From the NCBI RefSeq assembly GCF_025860405.1, contig NZ_CP063785.1, positions 1,364,001 to 1,428,000 of the forward strand: DNA of 64,000 nt, read 5' to 3'. Shown here piece by piece: positions 1 through 10,365 of the stretch. The stretch is from Tolypothrix sp. PCC 7712 (GTDB lineage: Bacteria > Cyanobacteriota > Cyanobacteriia > Cyanobacteriales > Nostocaceae). The notes below the pieces were generated by a model. The model did not search any database and was not told the origin of the DNA. It saw nothing but the letters and a program-made list of their open reading frames with translations. The translations under genes were made by a program, and so were the position numbers. The number at the start of each line of letters is the position of its first letter. Position 1 is the stretch's first letter.

Positions 1-1182
1 ACTATTAATCGCGAGCAATGTACAAGTTTACAACCAGTTTTAGCAAATTTTATTAGTGGCGTTGCTAATTTACAAGTAGGGGAATTTAAAGTCTGTTTAA
101 TTGCCACTGGTAGCTTGAGCGATGAAATGGTTAATATTCCCAGAGTAGTTGTAGATTTACCAGAGTTTATTCCCCACTTTTATGTTTTAGTGGAGGTGTT
201 AGAAGAACAAGAAGCAGCAAATGTTTATGCTTTTTTAAGCTATGAAGAATTACAAGAGAATTTACAGACAACCTCTTTACAGTCAGATTGGAATTATCAA
301 CTGACAATATCCTGTTTTGATAGTAATCCAGACCGTCTCTTGCTTTATCTACGATGTTTGGAATCATCAGCAATCTCTTTACCTGTAATTCCTACAAATC
401 GTAGTGCGATTTTAGCAAATATACAAAATCAGTTGGTGGAATTATTACCTCAGTTACAATCACCGAAACGGGAATTATCTGAAGTTTTAACTTGGGAACA
501 AGCTGCTGCTGTTTTAACTAGTCCAGAATTGATCAATTGGGTTTACACATTACAAACACAAGCAGCTATAGAGAATATAGAGATTGGTAGCGCCAACCCA
601 GAATCAACAGCTGCTTTTGCGTCTCTACAAGATGTAATTAAATTAATTACCCAACCTGCTTTAAATGCTGGACGTTGGTTGTGGGATGAGTTGGATGATT
701 TAGCTGCTTCACTTTCTTGGGTGCTGTTACCCAGTTTTGCAGATGCTTCCCAAATGCGCCCAATACGTAGTCCTGAGGAAGAATTTGAGGTAATAGCTAC
801 TCAATTACGACAGAGGGGTTTAGAAATTCCCGTACAAGCGCGGGGTGCGTATCAAGATTTACTTTTAGCTGGGATACCTTTGCGGTTGTATGCTGTGACT
901 TGGCATTTACTATCGGAATCTGAACAGCCAGAGTGGAGTTTGTTACTAATTTTGGGCGCACCTGCTTTAAGTAGTTTACCGTCTGGGATTAAACTTAGGG
1001 TCAGCGACCAAACAGGTATTTTGGATGAACCGGGATTAAATGCAGAGAGTGAAGATTCTTATATATTTACCCGTGTGGTTGGTAATTGGGATGAGAAGTT
1101 TTTGGTGAGTGTGAGTTTGATGGATGGCGTTGAGGTGACTTTACCGCCTTTTGCGTTTAATTTGGAGCGGTTACGGAATTGA
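1..1182 (+). CDS. DUF1822 family protein (5' end outside window)
   Basis: The reading frame is open from base 1, so the gene starts upstream of the window; the first internal start is a TTG at 115, which is not convincing. The visible 393 residues are acidic, contain no signal peptide or membrane segment, and look like the cyanobacterial DUF1822 family: a Leu-rich helical middle with a WEQAAAVL-type segment, and a beta-rich C-terminus that ends in a short basic tail (NLERLRN). Proteins of this family are commonly encoded beside CHAT and CHASE2 proteins in cyanobacteria, and here a TPR-CHAT gene follows 281 bp downstream in the same direction. No biochemical function is known to me. The family call rests on overall resemblance and context, not on a catalytic motif. 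Confidence 0.65.
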   Translation, partial: TINREQCTSLQPVLANFISGVANLQVGEFKVCLIATGSLSDEMVNIPRVVVDLPEFIPHFYVLVEVLEEQEAANVYAFLSYEELQENLQTTSLQSDWNYQLTISCFDSNPDRLLLYLRCLESSAISLPVIPTNRSAILANIQNQLVELLPQLQSPKRELSEVLTWEQAAAVLTSPELINWVYTLQTQAAIENIEIGSANPESTAAFASLQDVIKLITQPALNAGRWLWDELDDLAASLSWVLLPSFADASQMRPIRSPEEEFEVIATQLRQRGLEIPVQARGAYQDLLLAGIPLRLYAVTWHLLSESEQPEWSLLLILGAPALSSLPSGIKLRVSDQTGILDEPGLNAESEDSYIFTRVVGNWDEKFLVSVSLMDGVEVTLPPFAFNLERLRN

Positions 1183-1222
1183 CGCGATTGGATACCAGAA
1201 TTGGGCGATCGCTTTCACAATA

Positions 1223-1374
1223 CTACTCTTCACTGGATAATTGCAATAAGCGGGTAATTGTTGCAAATGTCTGGTATGCTTTGGCTTTTTCTTTACAATA
1301 TCTTTAAATAGCTTGTGATCTCCAGTATTAATACGGTCTGTCACATCAAGGTATCGTAATGATGCTGAGGTCAT
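1223..1374 (-). pseudogene. possible decayed ORF remnant in the 1183-1463 intergenic region
   Basis: On the minus strand an ATG at 1374 opens a coding-like stretch (MTSASLRYLDVTDRINTGDH). After KDIVKKK, moving to the neighbouring frame gives a natural-looking ending (AYQTFATITRLLQLSSEE, then stop). This suggests the frameshifted tail of an old gene. I do not recognise the family. The rest of the interval contains a HIP1 octamer near 1205 and the promoter-like motif listed separately. It could also be chance. Confidence 0.25.
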
Positions 1375-1384
1375 TTTTAAATTT

Positions 1385-1413
1385 TGGCATAACCTGGTTT
1401 GTCCTCAGAAATA
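1385..1413 (+). promoter_or_regulatory. shared upstream motif, copy 1
   Basis: TGGCATA, then 14 bases, then CAGAAATA, located about 50 bp before the ATG of the giant TPR-CHAT gene. Near-identical motifs occur at 13975 and 17906, each upstream of another gene of the same island. The two-block layout resembles a -35/-10 pair for an alternative (for example ECF) sigma factor, but it could equally be an operator or a leader element. Confidence 0.45.
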
Positions 1414-1463
1414 TAAGAGATTGAGTAATCAATCTTCTGTAGCCATATTAAGAGGAATAACCA

Positions 1464-4400
1464 ATGTCTAAGAGTTTGAAGAGTTTCGCCCTAGTTAGTT
1501 TAGTGTTTTCACTGACTTGTGGTGTTGGGTTAGCGGCGAATGATGTGATAGTTAAGCATACTTTGGCGCAAACTGCAACCAGTTCGGATACTAAAGCAGA
1601 TGCAGATAAGTTGTTTGAAGAAGGTGTACAGCAGTTTCGACGTGGGGAATATCCCAAAGCTTTGCAGACTTATCAACGGGTGCTGGAGATACGGCGAAAA
1701 CTGGGGGATAAAGCAGGGGAAGCTGCCACTTTAAATAAATTGGGTGAGGTTTACAACGGCTTGAATCAACCTACCCAAGCTTTGGAAGTTTTGCAGCAAG
1801 CTGTAAATCTGTATAAAGTGATTGGGGATAAAGCTGCAATTGGCGAAGTGTTGGATAATATCGGCACGAGCTATAGATTAAATTTTGATGCTACTAAAGC
1901 ATTAGAATTTTTCCAACAAGCTTTAACAATTCGTCGGCAAGTTAATGATAGAAAAGGTGAAGGTAAAACTCTCAGTAATATTGGATTTACTTACAGTAAT
2001 CAAGAGCAATATCCTAAAGCCTTGGAAATTTTACAGCAAGCTTTAGCTATTCATAAAGAAGTAAAAGATACTGATCGGGAAGCATATACATTAATTAGAA
2101 TTGGAATAGTTTATAGTAATTTACGTGATTATAAACGTGAATTTGAGTCATATCAACAGGCATTAAAAATAAGTAAAACCCTCGAAAATAAAGACGGAGA
2201 GTTGAGAGTTTTATTTAATCTAGGATGGCACTATAACAGTCAGGAAGATTATGTTCTTGCTGTGGATTATTGGCAAAAATCATTAATACTAGCGCGAGAA
2301 ATTCAAAATAAATCATTAGAAGCTAGCAGCCTTGAAAATATTGGTGATACTTACTCTGTTCAAAAAGAATATAGCAAAGCTATTGAATTTTATCAGCAAG
2401 CATTAGTAATAAATAGAGGATTAAAAAATAAATCAAAAGAAGCAGATATTCTTCAGATGATTGGGAATATTTACTTTATTCAAGAACAGTACAAGCAAGC
2501 TAGTCAAATATATGAACAAGGATTAACCGTAGCTCAAGAAGCCAAAGATAAATTAAGAGAAGCTAGTATTATTACAGAAATTGGGAAAGTTTATTTTCAA
2601 CAAAAACAATATTCACAGGCGATTGAAACTTATCAAAAAGCACTTAGTATCGCACAAGACTTAAAAAATAAATCTCTAGAAATAGGTATTCTTAGAGAAT
2701 TAGGAAATATTTACTCCCAGCAAAATCAGTACGAACAAGCAATTAAAATCTACAAACAAGCATTAAGTATTGCACGAGAGAAAAAAGATAAATCTCTAGA
2801 AATTCGTATTTTAGGAGAGATTGGAGATGCTTATAAAGACCAAAACATGTATGACAGCGCTCTTCCATTTTATCAGCAAGCACTACCACTTCTATCAGCA
2901 ATTGAAGATAACACATTCAAAGCAAATTTTCTAATTGTTATCGGTCAAACTTATTTATTTCAAAATAAAGATGATCAAGCAATTGAATTATTTCAACAAG
3001 CCTTAAAAATTTATCAGACGCTTCAAAATAAAGAAGGGCAACTGACTGCTTTGCAGAAAATTCTTGCAGGGCATAATTCTAAAGCTGTAGACTTCTTTGT
3101 TAAAGAATTATATGGTCAAGCGAAAGTAGAATATTCTCGTGTCATAGAACTAGCTCCATCAGTTATTAATCTTGCAAAAGAACTAAATAAACCAAAAATT
3201 CAAGCATCTACTTTGGCTGATTTAGGTGCTGCTTATGCTTTTATCCATGAAAATAAAAAGGCAGTTGAAACTTTACAACAGGCTGCCAAAATGGCTCGCG
3301 ATCTGAAAGATTTAGTCACTGAAGCAACAGCTTTAGGAACCTTAGCCAATATCTATCGATCTCAAGGAGAACATCATAAACAATTAGAAGTAGATAAACG
3401 ATATTTAGAAATAAAAAGAGAAGAAAAATCAAAATCACAACAAGATTATGGTTTATTGGGAGAAGTATTTGCTTTAAAATCTCTAGCTAGTACTTATAAT
3501 GTTTTGGGAGAGCATAAAAAGGCAGTTGCAACATATCATGAGGCTTTACGTATAGCCCAGCAAATAAAAATTGATAAATTACCATCCAATGTTCGGGATA
3601 ATGCTGTGGAAGCAGAAATTTCTGCTTTGGGAGGTCTACAAACAAGTTATAGTCTCTTTGGTAAATCTAATCAAGCTTTAGATTTTGCTCAACAAGCTGT
3701 CAAAAAAGCTCAGGCATCAGGTATAAAAGAATATTATGCAGAAGCTTTAATTGACTTAGCTAAATTATATACTGATGACTTCAAAGATTTTCCTAAAGCA
3801 ATCGATATATGTAAGCAAGCCTTAACTATCGCTCAACAAATCAAAGAACCTAAAGTTGAAGCAAACGCATTAAAACAACTCAGTAATATTTACACCAAAC
3901 AAGGTAATCACACTTCTGCCCTGGAATCTGCACAGCAACTTTTGGCTATAGCCAAGCGAGTAGAAAGTCCCTCTCTGGAAGAAGATGCTTTAAATAACTT
4001 ACGCGATATTTACTTTAGCCAGGGTAACTTTATTAAATCTCTAGAGATAGCACAACAAAATCTGCAAATAGTACAAAGCAAAATGGTTGGGAATGAAATT
4101 ATTGTTTTGCTAAATCTTATTGAAAATTACATTTATGTAGGTGATACAAATAAAGCATTGGAGACAGCACAGCAAGCTTTAGCTTTAACAAGAAAACAGT
4201 CAAATTTATTGTTTGAACCAGGTATTTTAGTATATCTCAGCAAAGTATATAAATTCCAAGGAGAATATGACAAGGGTATTAAAACAGCAGAGCAAGCAAT
4301 AAGTATTTCACGTCAAATTAATAATTTTACTTTAGAAATCGAATCTATAGCGGCTTTAGCTACTATTTATGAAGCCACAGGACAGTATCAACAAGTGACG

Positions 4401-6941
4401 GCTCTTGGTGAACCTTTACTTGGTAAAATTCAAAAGTTAAATAATCCAGTCAGAAAGGCAGAAGTTTTAATTGTTGTAGGTAAAGCATACGGATTAACTG
4501 GGGAGTACACAAAGGGTAAACAATTAGTCGAGCAAGGTTTGGCAACTGCCCGTGAATTGAAAAATCCACTATTGGAAGTCCAGGCTTTAAACGCATTAGG
4601 TAGTATTTACAGTTCCCTGAATGATTATGGACAAGCTTTAGATTTAACACAGCAAAGTTTAAAAATTGCAGAGCAACTTAAAAGTCCTATCATTCAAGTT
4701 GATACCTTATATTTTTTGGGAGATATTTATAGCAAACTAGGAGACTACAAAAATAGCGCTAAGTATTATGAACAAGCATTGACAATAGTCAAACAGTTCA
4801 ACAATCGTCAGGGCGAAGGTACACTTTTATTAGCTCTAGCTAGTAATTACTTTTATCAAGGAGAAACGAATAAAGCTATAGATTCAGCAACAAAAGCATT
4901 GGTGATTTTTACAGATATTAAAGAACCTCGCTTAGAAGCTTTAGCAAAATTAATTCTAAGTGCTGGCTATGGTGAATCGAAAGATGATGCAAAAGCGATG
5001 GAATCTGCTCAAGCATTTTTGGACTTTGCGAGAAAAAACCAAAATAGTGTTTGGGAAAAGTTAGCTTTCAGTAATATTGGTAGTTTACATCGTAAGTTTG
5101 GCAGAACAGAACAAGCAATAGTTGCTTATCAACAAGCTTTAGCAATTAAAACAGATAATCAAGTAAAAGGTGCAGACGCAGGTATTTATGCTGGATTAGG
5201 ACGGGTTTATCAGGATTTAAATCAACCTAATATTGCTATTGCAAATTATAAGAAATCTGTGAATAGGCTTGAAGAAATTCGTGGTGGTATTGAAGGCTTA
5301 CCCAAAGAATTACAAAACTCTTTCTTAAATTCAACTATTGATTTCGCTCAAATGAAGGTATCGGATATATATGCTCAACTCGCAGGTTTGTTAAATGATC
5401 AAGGAGCATATAATGAAGCGTTCCAAATCCGGTTACTTATAGAAGAACAAGAAATTCGAGAAGCAAGAGGTTCTAGAGGTAGCACAGAAGGTAAATTAAA
5501 TATCCCTCTCACTCCCACAGAAGCAAAGATTCCCGAACAAGGTAAAATCACACTTGCTTTGGCTAGTCAGATAAGTGAATGCGAAAGAACTAAATGCAGT
5601 CAACTCACTGAGCTTAATAATAAGCTCAGTGCTTCAATTCAACAAGTAAATAAAGAATTGAAGAAAATTGAAGAAGAAATTAAGGATAATCGTGCTAAAG
5701 ATGAACAATTCTTTAATCCGAAAGGATTCGCAAAAGCCCAAGCAATTGTTGAAGCCCAAGCAAAGGAAACACGCGCAAACAGCGTTATGATTTATCCCTT
5801 GGTACTAGAAAATGAATTGTGGTTACAAGTATATGGACAAAACGGGCTAGTCAAAACAGAGAAAGTCCAAGTATCAAGGAAGGAATTAAGAAATACAGTC
5901 AAAAAATTTCGTGAGTTAATCGGAAAATGTGAACCAGAAGGTTATTACTGTAGTGTAAAAGATATTGCCGAAATACAGCCTATCAGCCAACAACTCTACA
6001 GATGGCTAATTAAACCTTTAGAGAAGGAATTAACGGATAATCAGGTCAAAAATCTGATTTTTGCGCTACATAGAGAAATTCGCTATATTCCCATGAGCGC
6101 ACTTCATGATGGGAAACAATATCTAATCGAAAAATACACAATTCATAATGTCACTACAGAAAAGATTGAAGAGCAAGATAAGCTACCTACTAATATTCAA
6201 AATACCCCCCTTTTAGCAATGGGATTATCGGAACCTGCTCCCGATCCAAATCCTAATTCTAATAAGAGTTTCCGTGCTTTATTAAATGTACCCAAGGAAT
6301 TAGACGCTATTGTTCGTGAAAATACCAACGATAAGCAAGGAATTTATCCAGGAAAAGAGTATTTAAATAAAATCTTCAATTTTGAAACATTGCGAGATAA
6401 TTTGAACAAATACAAAATTCTTCACCTTGCTACTCACGGTGTATTTGACTCAACAACCCCAGAACAATCTTATATCTTAATGGGAACTGGTACACCATTA
6501 ACACCGGATATGATTTCTAGCTTGACAGGATTAAAGGATATTCATTTGGTTGTTTTGTCAGCTTGTCAAACAGCCCTGGCTACTTCTACAAATCAAGATG
6601 AAGCTCAGGACGGTGTAGAAATTAATACCCTTGCTTACGAGTTTATGAATCGAGGTGCTAAATCGGTAATGGCTTCTCTTTGGAAAGTTGATGATCCTAG
6701 TACATCTCAACTAATGCAGTTATTTTATAAAAATCTTGCTACTGGCAAAATGACGAAATCTGAAGCATTACGTCAAGCACAACTTAGCATAATAAAAGGT
6801 AATAACTCTACGAACACAAATATTGATAAACGTGGTGCTTACTTAGAACCAGGTGCATTACCCAGAAATGAGCAGCGCAAAAGTAGTTACTCTCACCCCT
6901 ACTACTGGGCACCATTTATTTTAATTGGTAACGGTTTATAA
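1464..6941 (+). CDS. giant exported TPR-CHAT domain protein
   Basis: This 1825-residue protein starts with a signal-peptide-like segment (MSKSLKSFALVSLVFSLTCG) ending near an LAQ motif, followed by a very long array of roughly 40-residue tetratricopeptide repeats (about residues 45-1280, with the signature YxxALxxxQQALxI). A short coiled-coil linker (about 1370-1430) leads to a C-terminal CHAT domain, the caspase-like peptidase fold named for HetF-associated proteins. The putative catalytic His lies in HLATHG (about residue 1658) and Cys in VLSACQT (about 1701), so the dyad looks intact. CHAT-TPR proteins are thought to sense ligands or partners through the TPRs and cleave a target. It precedes the CHAT-CHASE2 gene by 72 bp, so the two may be cotranscribed. 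The number of repeats is far above that of the other two TPR-CHAT genes here. The substrate is unknown. Confidence 0.9.
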   Translation: MSKSLKSFALVSLVFSLTCGVGLAANDVIVKHTLAQTATSSDTKADADKLFEEGVQQFRRGEYPKALQTYQRVLEIRRKLGDKAGEAATLNKLGEVYNGLNQPTQALEVLQQAVNLYKVIGDKAAIGEVLDNIGTSYRLNFDATKALEFFQQALTIRRQVNDRKGEGKTLSNIGFTYSNQEQYPKALEILQQALAIHKEVKDTDREAYTLIRIGIVYSNLRDYKREFESYQQALKISKTLENKDGELRVLFNLGWHYNSQEDYVLAVDYWQKSLILAREIQNKSLEASSLENIGDTYSVQKEYSKAIEFYQQALVINRGLKNKSKEADILQMIGNIYFIQEQYKQASQIYEQGLTVAQEAKDKLREASIITEIGKVYFQQKQYSQAIETYQKALSIAQDLKNKSLEIGILRELGNIYSQQNQYEQAIKIYKQALSIAREKKDKSLEIRILGEIGDAYKDQNMYDSALPFYQQALPLLSAIEDNTFKANFLIVIGQTYLFQNKDDQAIELFQQALKIYQTLQNKEGQLTALQKILAGHNSKAVDFFVKELYGQAKVEYSRVIELAPSVINLAKELNKPKIQASTLADLGAAYAFIHENKKAVETLQQAAKMARDLKDLVTEATALGTLANIYRSQGEHHKQLEVDKRYLEIKREEKSKSQQDYGLLGEVFALKSLASTYNVLGEHKKAVATYHEALRIAQQIKIDKLPSNVRDNAVEAEISALGGLQTSYSLFGKSNQALDFAQQAVKKAQASGIKEYYAEALIDLAKLYTDDFKDFPKAIDICKQALTIAQQIKEPKVEANALKQLSNIYTKQGNHTSALESAQQLLAIAKRVESPSLEEDALNNLRDIYFSQGNFIKSLEIAQQNLQIVQSKMVGNEIIVLLNLIENYIYVGDTNKALETAQQALALTRKQSNLLFEPGILVYLSKVYKFQGEYDKGIKTAEQAISISRQINNFTLEIESIAALATIYEATGQYQQVTALGEPLLGKIQKLNNPVRKAEVLIVVGKAYGLTGEYTKGKQLVEQGLATARELKNPLLEVQALNALGSIYSSLNDYGQALDLTQQSLKIAEQLKSPIIQVDTLYFLGDIYSKLGDYKNSAKYYEQALTIVKQFNNRQGEGTLLLALASNYFYQGETNKAIDSATKALVIFTDIKEPRLEALAKLILSAGYGESKDDAKAMESAQAFLDFARKNQNSVWEKLAFSNIGSLHRKFGRTEQAIVAYQQALAIKTDNQVKGADAGIYAGLGRVYQDLNQPNIAIANYKKSVNRLEEIRGGIEGLPKELQNSFLNSTIDFAQMKVSDIYAQLAGLLNDQGAYNEAFQIRLLIEEQEIREARGSRGSTEGKLNIPLTPTEAKIPEQGKITLALASQISECERTKCSQLTELNNKLSASIQQVNKELKKIEEEIKDNRAKDEQFFNPKGFAKAQAIVEAQAKETRANSVMIYPLVLENELWLQVYGQNGLVKTEKVQVSRKELRNTVKKFRELIGKCEPEGYYCSVKDIAEIQPISQQLYRWLIKPLEKELTDNQVKNLIFALHREIRYIPMSALHDGKQYLIEKYTIHNVTTEKIEEQDKLPTNIQNTPLLAMGLSEPAPDPNPNSNKSFRALLNVPKELDAIVRENTNDKQGIYPGKEYLNKIFNFETLRDNLNKYKILHLATHGVFDSTTPEQSYILMGTGTPLTPDMISSLTGLKDIHLVVLSACQTALATSTNQDEAQDGVEINTLAYEFMNRGAKSVMASLWKVDDPSTSQLMQLFYKNLATGKMTKSEALRQAQLSIIKGNNSTNTNIDKRGAYLEPGALPRNEQRKSSYSHPYYWAPFILIGNGL

Positions 6942-7013
6942 ACAACATCAGAGATGCAATTAATCGCATCTCTCTTCACTAATAAATAACGCACTACCAA
7001 TCAGTAAGCACAC

Positions 7014-9548
7014 ATGAGCAACTTTTATCTCAAAGTTCAACACATTGAAAAACTTTGTTTATTTCAACTCAGTTGGGGAAAAGGACAGCAGCTAAATGTG
7101 ACAATTCCCTATCCTCAAAATCTCACCATACTTTATCAAGATTGGCAACGTTCCTATCTAAATTATTACAAAAATTACAAAACACAATCAGTACGTGGTC
7201 GGATAGCAGATAGTGGTGTAATTTCTACTCCTCCGACTGATTGGCAGGCAAAATTAGTGCAAGCGGAAGCTAAATTTTTGTTGGAATTTCATAAATGGTT
7301 GCGTTGTGCAGAATTATATGAAATTCGTATGGCTTTGGCTAATGTAGTAGGGGAGAAAGAAAAGATAGAAACCCTTTCTCAATCACCAGAAATTACAAAT
7401 CTTTTTCTTACTTGTAACACCATAGATTTAGAACGCTTTCCTTGGGAATCGTGGGAAATTGGTACAGAATTTGCACTTTCTTCGGGAAAAATTCGTATTG
7501 TTCGTACCCCTGTAAATATTCATCGAGGATTTGCACAGAAAAATCCTCGGCTTACTCGTAAAGTTAGAGTGTTAGCAATATTAGGTGATGAAACTGGCTT
7601 GGATTTCAAAGCTGAAAAGCAAGCAATGCGTCAATTTAAAAATATCATTGATGTCAAATTTGTAGGTTTACAGCCAGAAACAAGTATTACAGATTTAAAA
7701 ACTAAAATCAAAGATGCTATTACCTCTGAATTAGGTTGGGATATCTTATTTTTTGCTGGACACAGTAATGAAAATAATATCACAGGAGGAGAAATTAGTA
7801 TTGCTAAAAATGTCACTTTATCGATTAGTGAAATTGCACCATTATTAAGTATCGCAGTAGAACGTGGGTTACAATTTGCAATTTTTAATTCCTGCAATGG
7901 TTTGAATATTGCTAACTCTCTCATTGACTTGGGTTTGAGTCAAGTTGCTGTGATGCGCGAACCCGTTCATAATGCTGTCGCCGAGGAATTTTTACTACAC
8001 TTTTTACAAGCCTTGGCGGAATTTAAAGATGTTCACGAAGCTTTATTATTAGCATCCCAATATTTGAAGACAGAGAAAAACCTTACATATCCCAGTGCTT
8101 ATTTAATTCCTTCTTTATTTCGTCATCCCGAAGCACCTTTATTTAAGGTTGAACCATTTGGTATTAAACAAAGACTTAGAAAAATTATTCCCACTCGAAA
8201 AGAAGGTATAGCACTTGCAGCTTTATTATTAATTAGCTTACAAATTCCCATCCAAAATCACTTATTAGGACGCAAATTGTGGGTACAATCTCTCTATCGT
8301 CAACTAACAGGAAAGGTTAACCAGCAAGAGGTTCCTCCCGTATTACTTGTAAAAATAGACGACGAATCAATTAAAAAATCTAAAGGTAAAATCAGCAACC
8401 CTAGACCGATGAACCGCGAATATATTGCGAGTTTAATCAATCGGCTAACAGATAGAAAAGCGAAAATAATCGGGATTGATTTTATATTAGATAGACACCA
8501 ACCCGAAAATGATAAAAGTTTAGCTCAAGCAATTAAAAAAGGTGTTAATACATCGCCTAATCCAACTTGGTTTATCTTCGCAGGAACTGAATCTGATGCT
8601 GGAGTTTGGCAGACTGCGATCCCTGAAATTGCTAGTTTCAATTGGAGTTTAGATGGAGAAATTGAAATCTTATTTTGTGATAAAATACAGCGTATCCCTT
8701 GTTATATGACACTGTTACCATCATCAAATAATAATTCAACACCTTTCACTTTTGCAGGTTTATTAGCTTTATCACATCAATTACAATATTCTCTCGATGA
8801 TTCCAGTAAAGATAGTAACAATAATCTCAAAATTCCCCAACCTAAACTAGATAGTCAAAGCAATTTTTGGCAGCAGTTAAATAGCTATCTCAACCGGAAT
8901 AAACATAATATACTAGATAAGACAATTTTAAATTCACCTCGTTCTCGCTTGCAACCGATCGCAGATTACAGTACTATCATTTCCCAAATGTGGCTGCATC
9001 CAATTATTGATTTTTCTATCCCTCCCAATCAAATATATGAATCCGTCCCTGCTTGGAAATTGTTAGAACAAGATAGTAAAAATCTACCTTTGGCGAACCT
9101 ACAAAAACAAGTAGTTATCATCGCAGCAGGGGGATACGATGAAGCGGGAATGTCAATAGATAAAGAAGATAATTTTGATGTACCCCCAGCACTAGATTTT
9201 TGGCGATTGCAACAGGGAAACAATAGCAGAATTATACCTGGTGGAGAAGTTCATGCTTATATGGTGCATCATTTTCTCACACAGAGATTGGTTATACCTA
9301 TTCCTGATGTTTGGATATTGGGGATTGCTATTTTGATGGGAAAATATTTCTACTATTTATTACGCAAACATTCCCACTATTGCTGGCAATGGCTGATGCT
9401 AATTTCTTTACTAACAGTCGTTTATGGAATTATTAGTTTGGAAATATACATATCATCCCTAGCGATTATAATACCTTGGTTTTTACCATCTGCGACCGTT
9501 TGGACATATTTCATAACAGGTTTTTTACGGAGAAGGGTTTATGAATAA
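7014..9548 (+). CDS. CHAT-CHASE2 membrane protein
   Basis: The 844-residue product has an N-terminal CHAT-type region (putative His in FFAGHS, Cys in FNSCNG, about residues 245 and 295) instead of the usual C-terminal one. It is followed by a membrane segment (about 398-410) and a CHASE2 sensor domain (from PPVLLVKIDDESI through about residue 720, including IIGIDFIL). The end carries three hydrophobic helices (about 760-840). CHASE2 is an extracytoplasmic sensor domain, so this looks like a transmembrane receptor that couples an outside signal to a caspase-like domain in the cytoplasm. Its 3' end overlaps the next gene by 8 bp, which implies translational coupling. CHAT-CHASE2 fusions are typical of cyanobacteria; the ligand is unknown. 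Confidence 0.85.
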   Translation: MSNFYLKVQHIEKLCLFQLSWGKGQQLNVTIPYPQNLTILYQDWQRSYLNYYKNYKTQSVRGRIADSGVISTPPTDWQAKLVQAEAKFLLEFHKWLRCAELYEIRMALANVVGEKEKIETLSQSPEITNLFLTCNTIDLERFPWESWEIGTEFALSSGKIRIVRTPVNIHRGFAQKNPRLTRKVRVLAILGDETGLDFKAEKQAMRQFKNIIDVKFVGLQPETSITDLKTKIKDAITSELGWDILFFAGHSNENNITGGEISIAKNVTLSISEIAPLLSIAVERGLQFAIFNSCNGLNIANSLIDLGLSQVAVMREPVHNAVAEEFLLHFLQALAEFKDVHEALLLASQYLKTEKNLTYPSAYLIPSLFRHPEAPLFKVEPFGIKQRLRKIIPTRKEGIALAALLLISLQIPIQNHLLGRKLWVQSLYRQLTGKVNQQEVPPVLLVKIDDESIKKSKGKISNPRPMNREYIASLINRLTDRKAKIIGIDFILDRHQPENDKSLAQAIKKGVNTSPNPTWFIFAGTESDAGVWQTAIPEIASFNWSLDGEIEILFCDKIQRIPCYMTLLPSSNNNSTPFTFAGLLALSHQLQYSLDDSSKDSNNNLKIPQPKLDSQSNFWQQLNSYLNRNKHNILDKTILNSPRSRLQPIADYSTIISQMWLHPIIDFSIPPNQIYESVPAWKLLEQDSKNLPLANLQKQVVIIAAGGYDEAGMSIDKEDNFDVPPALDFWRLQQGNNSRIIPGGEVHAYMVHHFLTQRLVIPIPDVWILGIAILMGKYFYYLLRKHSHYCWQWLMLISLLTVVYGIISLEIYISSLAIIIPWFLPSATVWTYFITGFLRRRVYE

Positions 9549-10215
9549 TTACAACTGGATTTTACCCAGCTTGTTGATATCTGCAATGACTGTTACATTG
9601 CTCCCTGTTTTGCCAAATCAAGTATCCCACGCCGAAAAGCGTCCAGCACAGCCGTCTTTTTCTTGGTGGAATCTTTTTCGGAGGAACCCTCCAGTGGGAA
9701 GGGGTAAAGGCGCACCACGTCCAATCATTAATGGTGTTTGTATTGCTGCACCAGATCGTGGTGAGATAATTTGGAGCGATCGCCCGTTTATAATTTGGCA
9801 AGGAAATCTGAAAAAAATCGGACTTTCTCAGGGTATTCCCGATGCGAGTGCAACTGACAATATTCAAATCGGACAGCTTTATGCAACTTATACGGGGAAT
9901 CCCTTGCTACCTGCTCAACAATACCATTGGTCAGTAGCAATTGAGAATTCTTGGGCGGGAAATATTGCGTTTAAAATCATGGAACCCCAGCAAAAACAGC
10001 GCATTACCAATGATTTGCAGCAATTGGAGCAGCAAGAAAAAGCTAAGGGTGTAACTGCTGAGGGTATCGCATTTGCAAAAGCGAAGTATTTTTTAGAACA
10101 AGACCCACCATTGCGGTCAGATGCATTGCAGCAAGCTTACTCGGTGGACAAACCTTCACCAGAGTTAGTTAAAATCCGGGAAGAGATTGTGAAAGATTTT
10201 TGTAAACCAAATTAA
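9541..10215 (+). CDS. secreted DUF928-like protein
   Basis: A 224-residue protein with an N-terminal signal peptide (hydrophobic ILPSLLISAMTVTLLPVL, cleavage probably after SHA). The mature part begins with a basic Gly/Arg/Pro segment (GRGKGAPRP) followed by a beta-rich domain containing PFIIWQG and a helical C-terminal region. This layout resembles DUF928 proteins, which are often found beside CHAT/CHASE2 genes in cyanobacteria, but similarity is limited and I treat the family call as tentative. Start codon overlaps the stop of the CHAT-CHASE2 gene (ATGAATAA), strongly suggesting one operon and a shared role, for example as an extracytoplasmic partner of the CHASE2 sensor. Confidence 0.6.
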   Translation: MNNYNWILPSLLISAMTVTLLPVLPNQVSHAEKRPAQPSFSWWNLFRRNPPVGRGKGAPRPIINGVCIAAPDRGEIIWSDRPFIIWQGNLKKIGLSQGIPDASATDNIQIGQLYATYTGNPLLPAQQYHWSVAIENSWAGNIAFKIMEPQQKQRITNDLQQLEQQEKAKGVTAEGIAFAKAKYFLEQDPPLRSDALQQAYSVDKPSPELVKIREEIVKDFCKPN

Positions 10216-10365
10216 CCACAGACTAAGAATTTTCAACTGGTTGAGATGCCTAAAATTAAGCCCCAAATTGTTGTTATACAAGAGTTTGGGCATTTATATC
10301 ACTTTCGACATCATAAATGCTGGCAGAAAGATTATTATGAGAAAAAGAAGTTGCGATCGCTGTCT

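Noticed and set aside
1385..1413. Sigma-54 promoter reading of the TGGCATA motif
   Set aside because: The GC spacing of -24/-12 elements is absent and cyanobacteria lack sigma-54; an ECF-like or operator role fits better.
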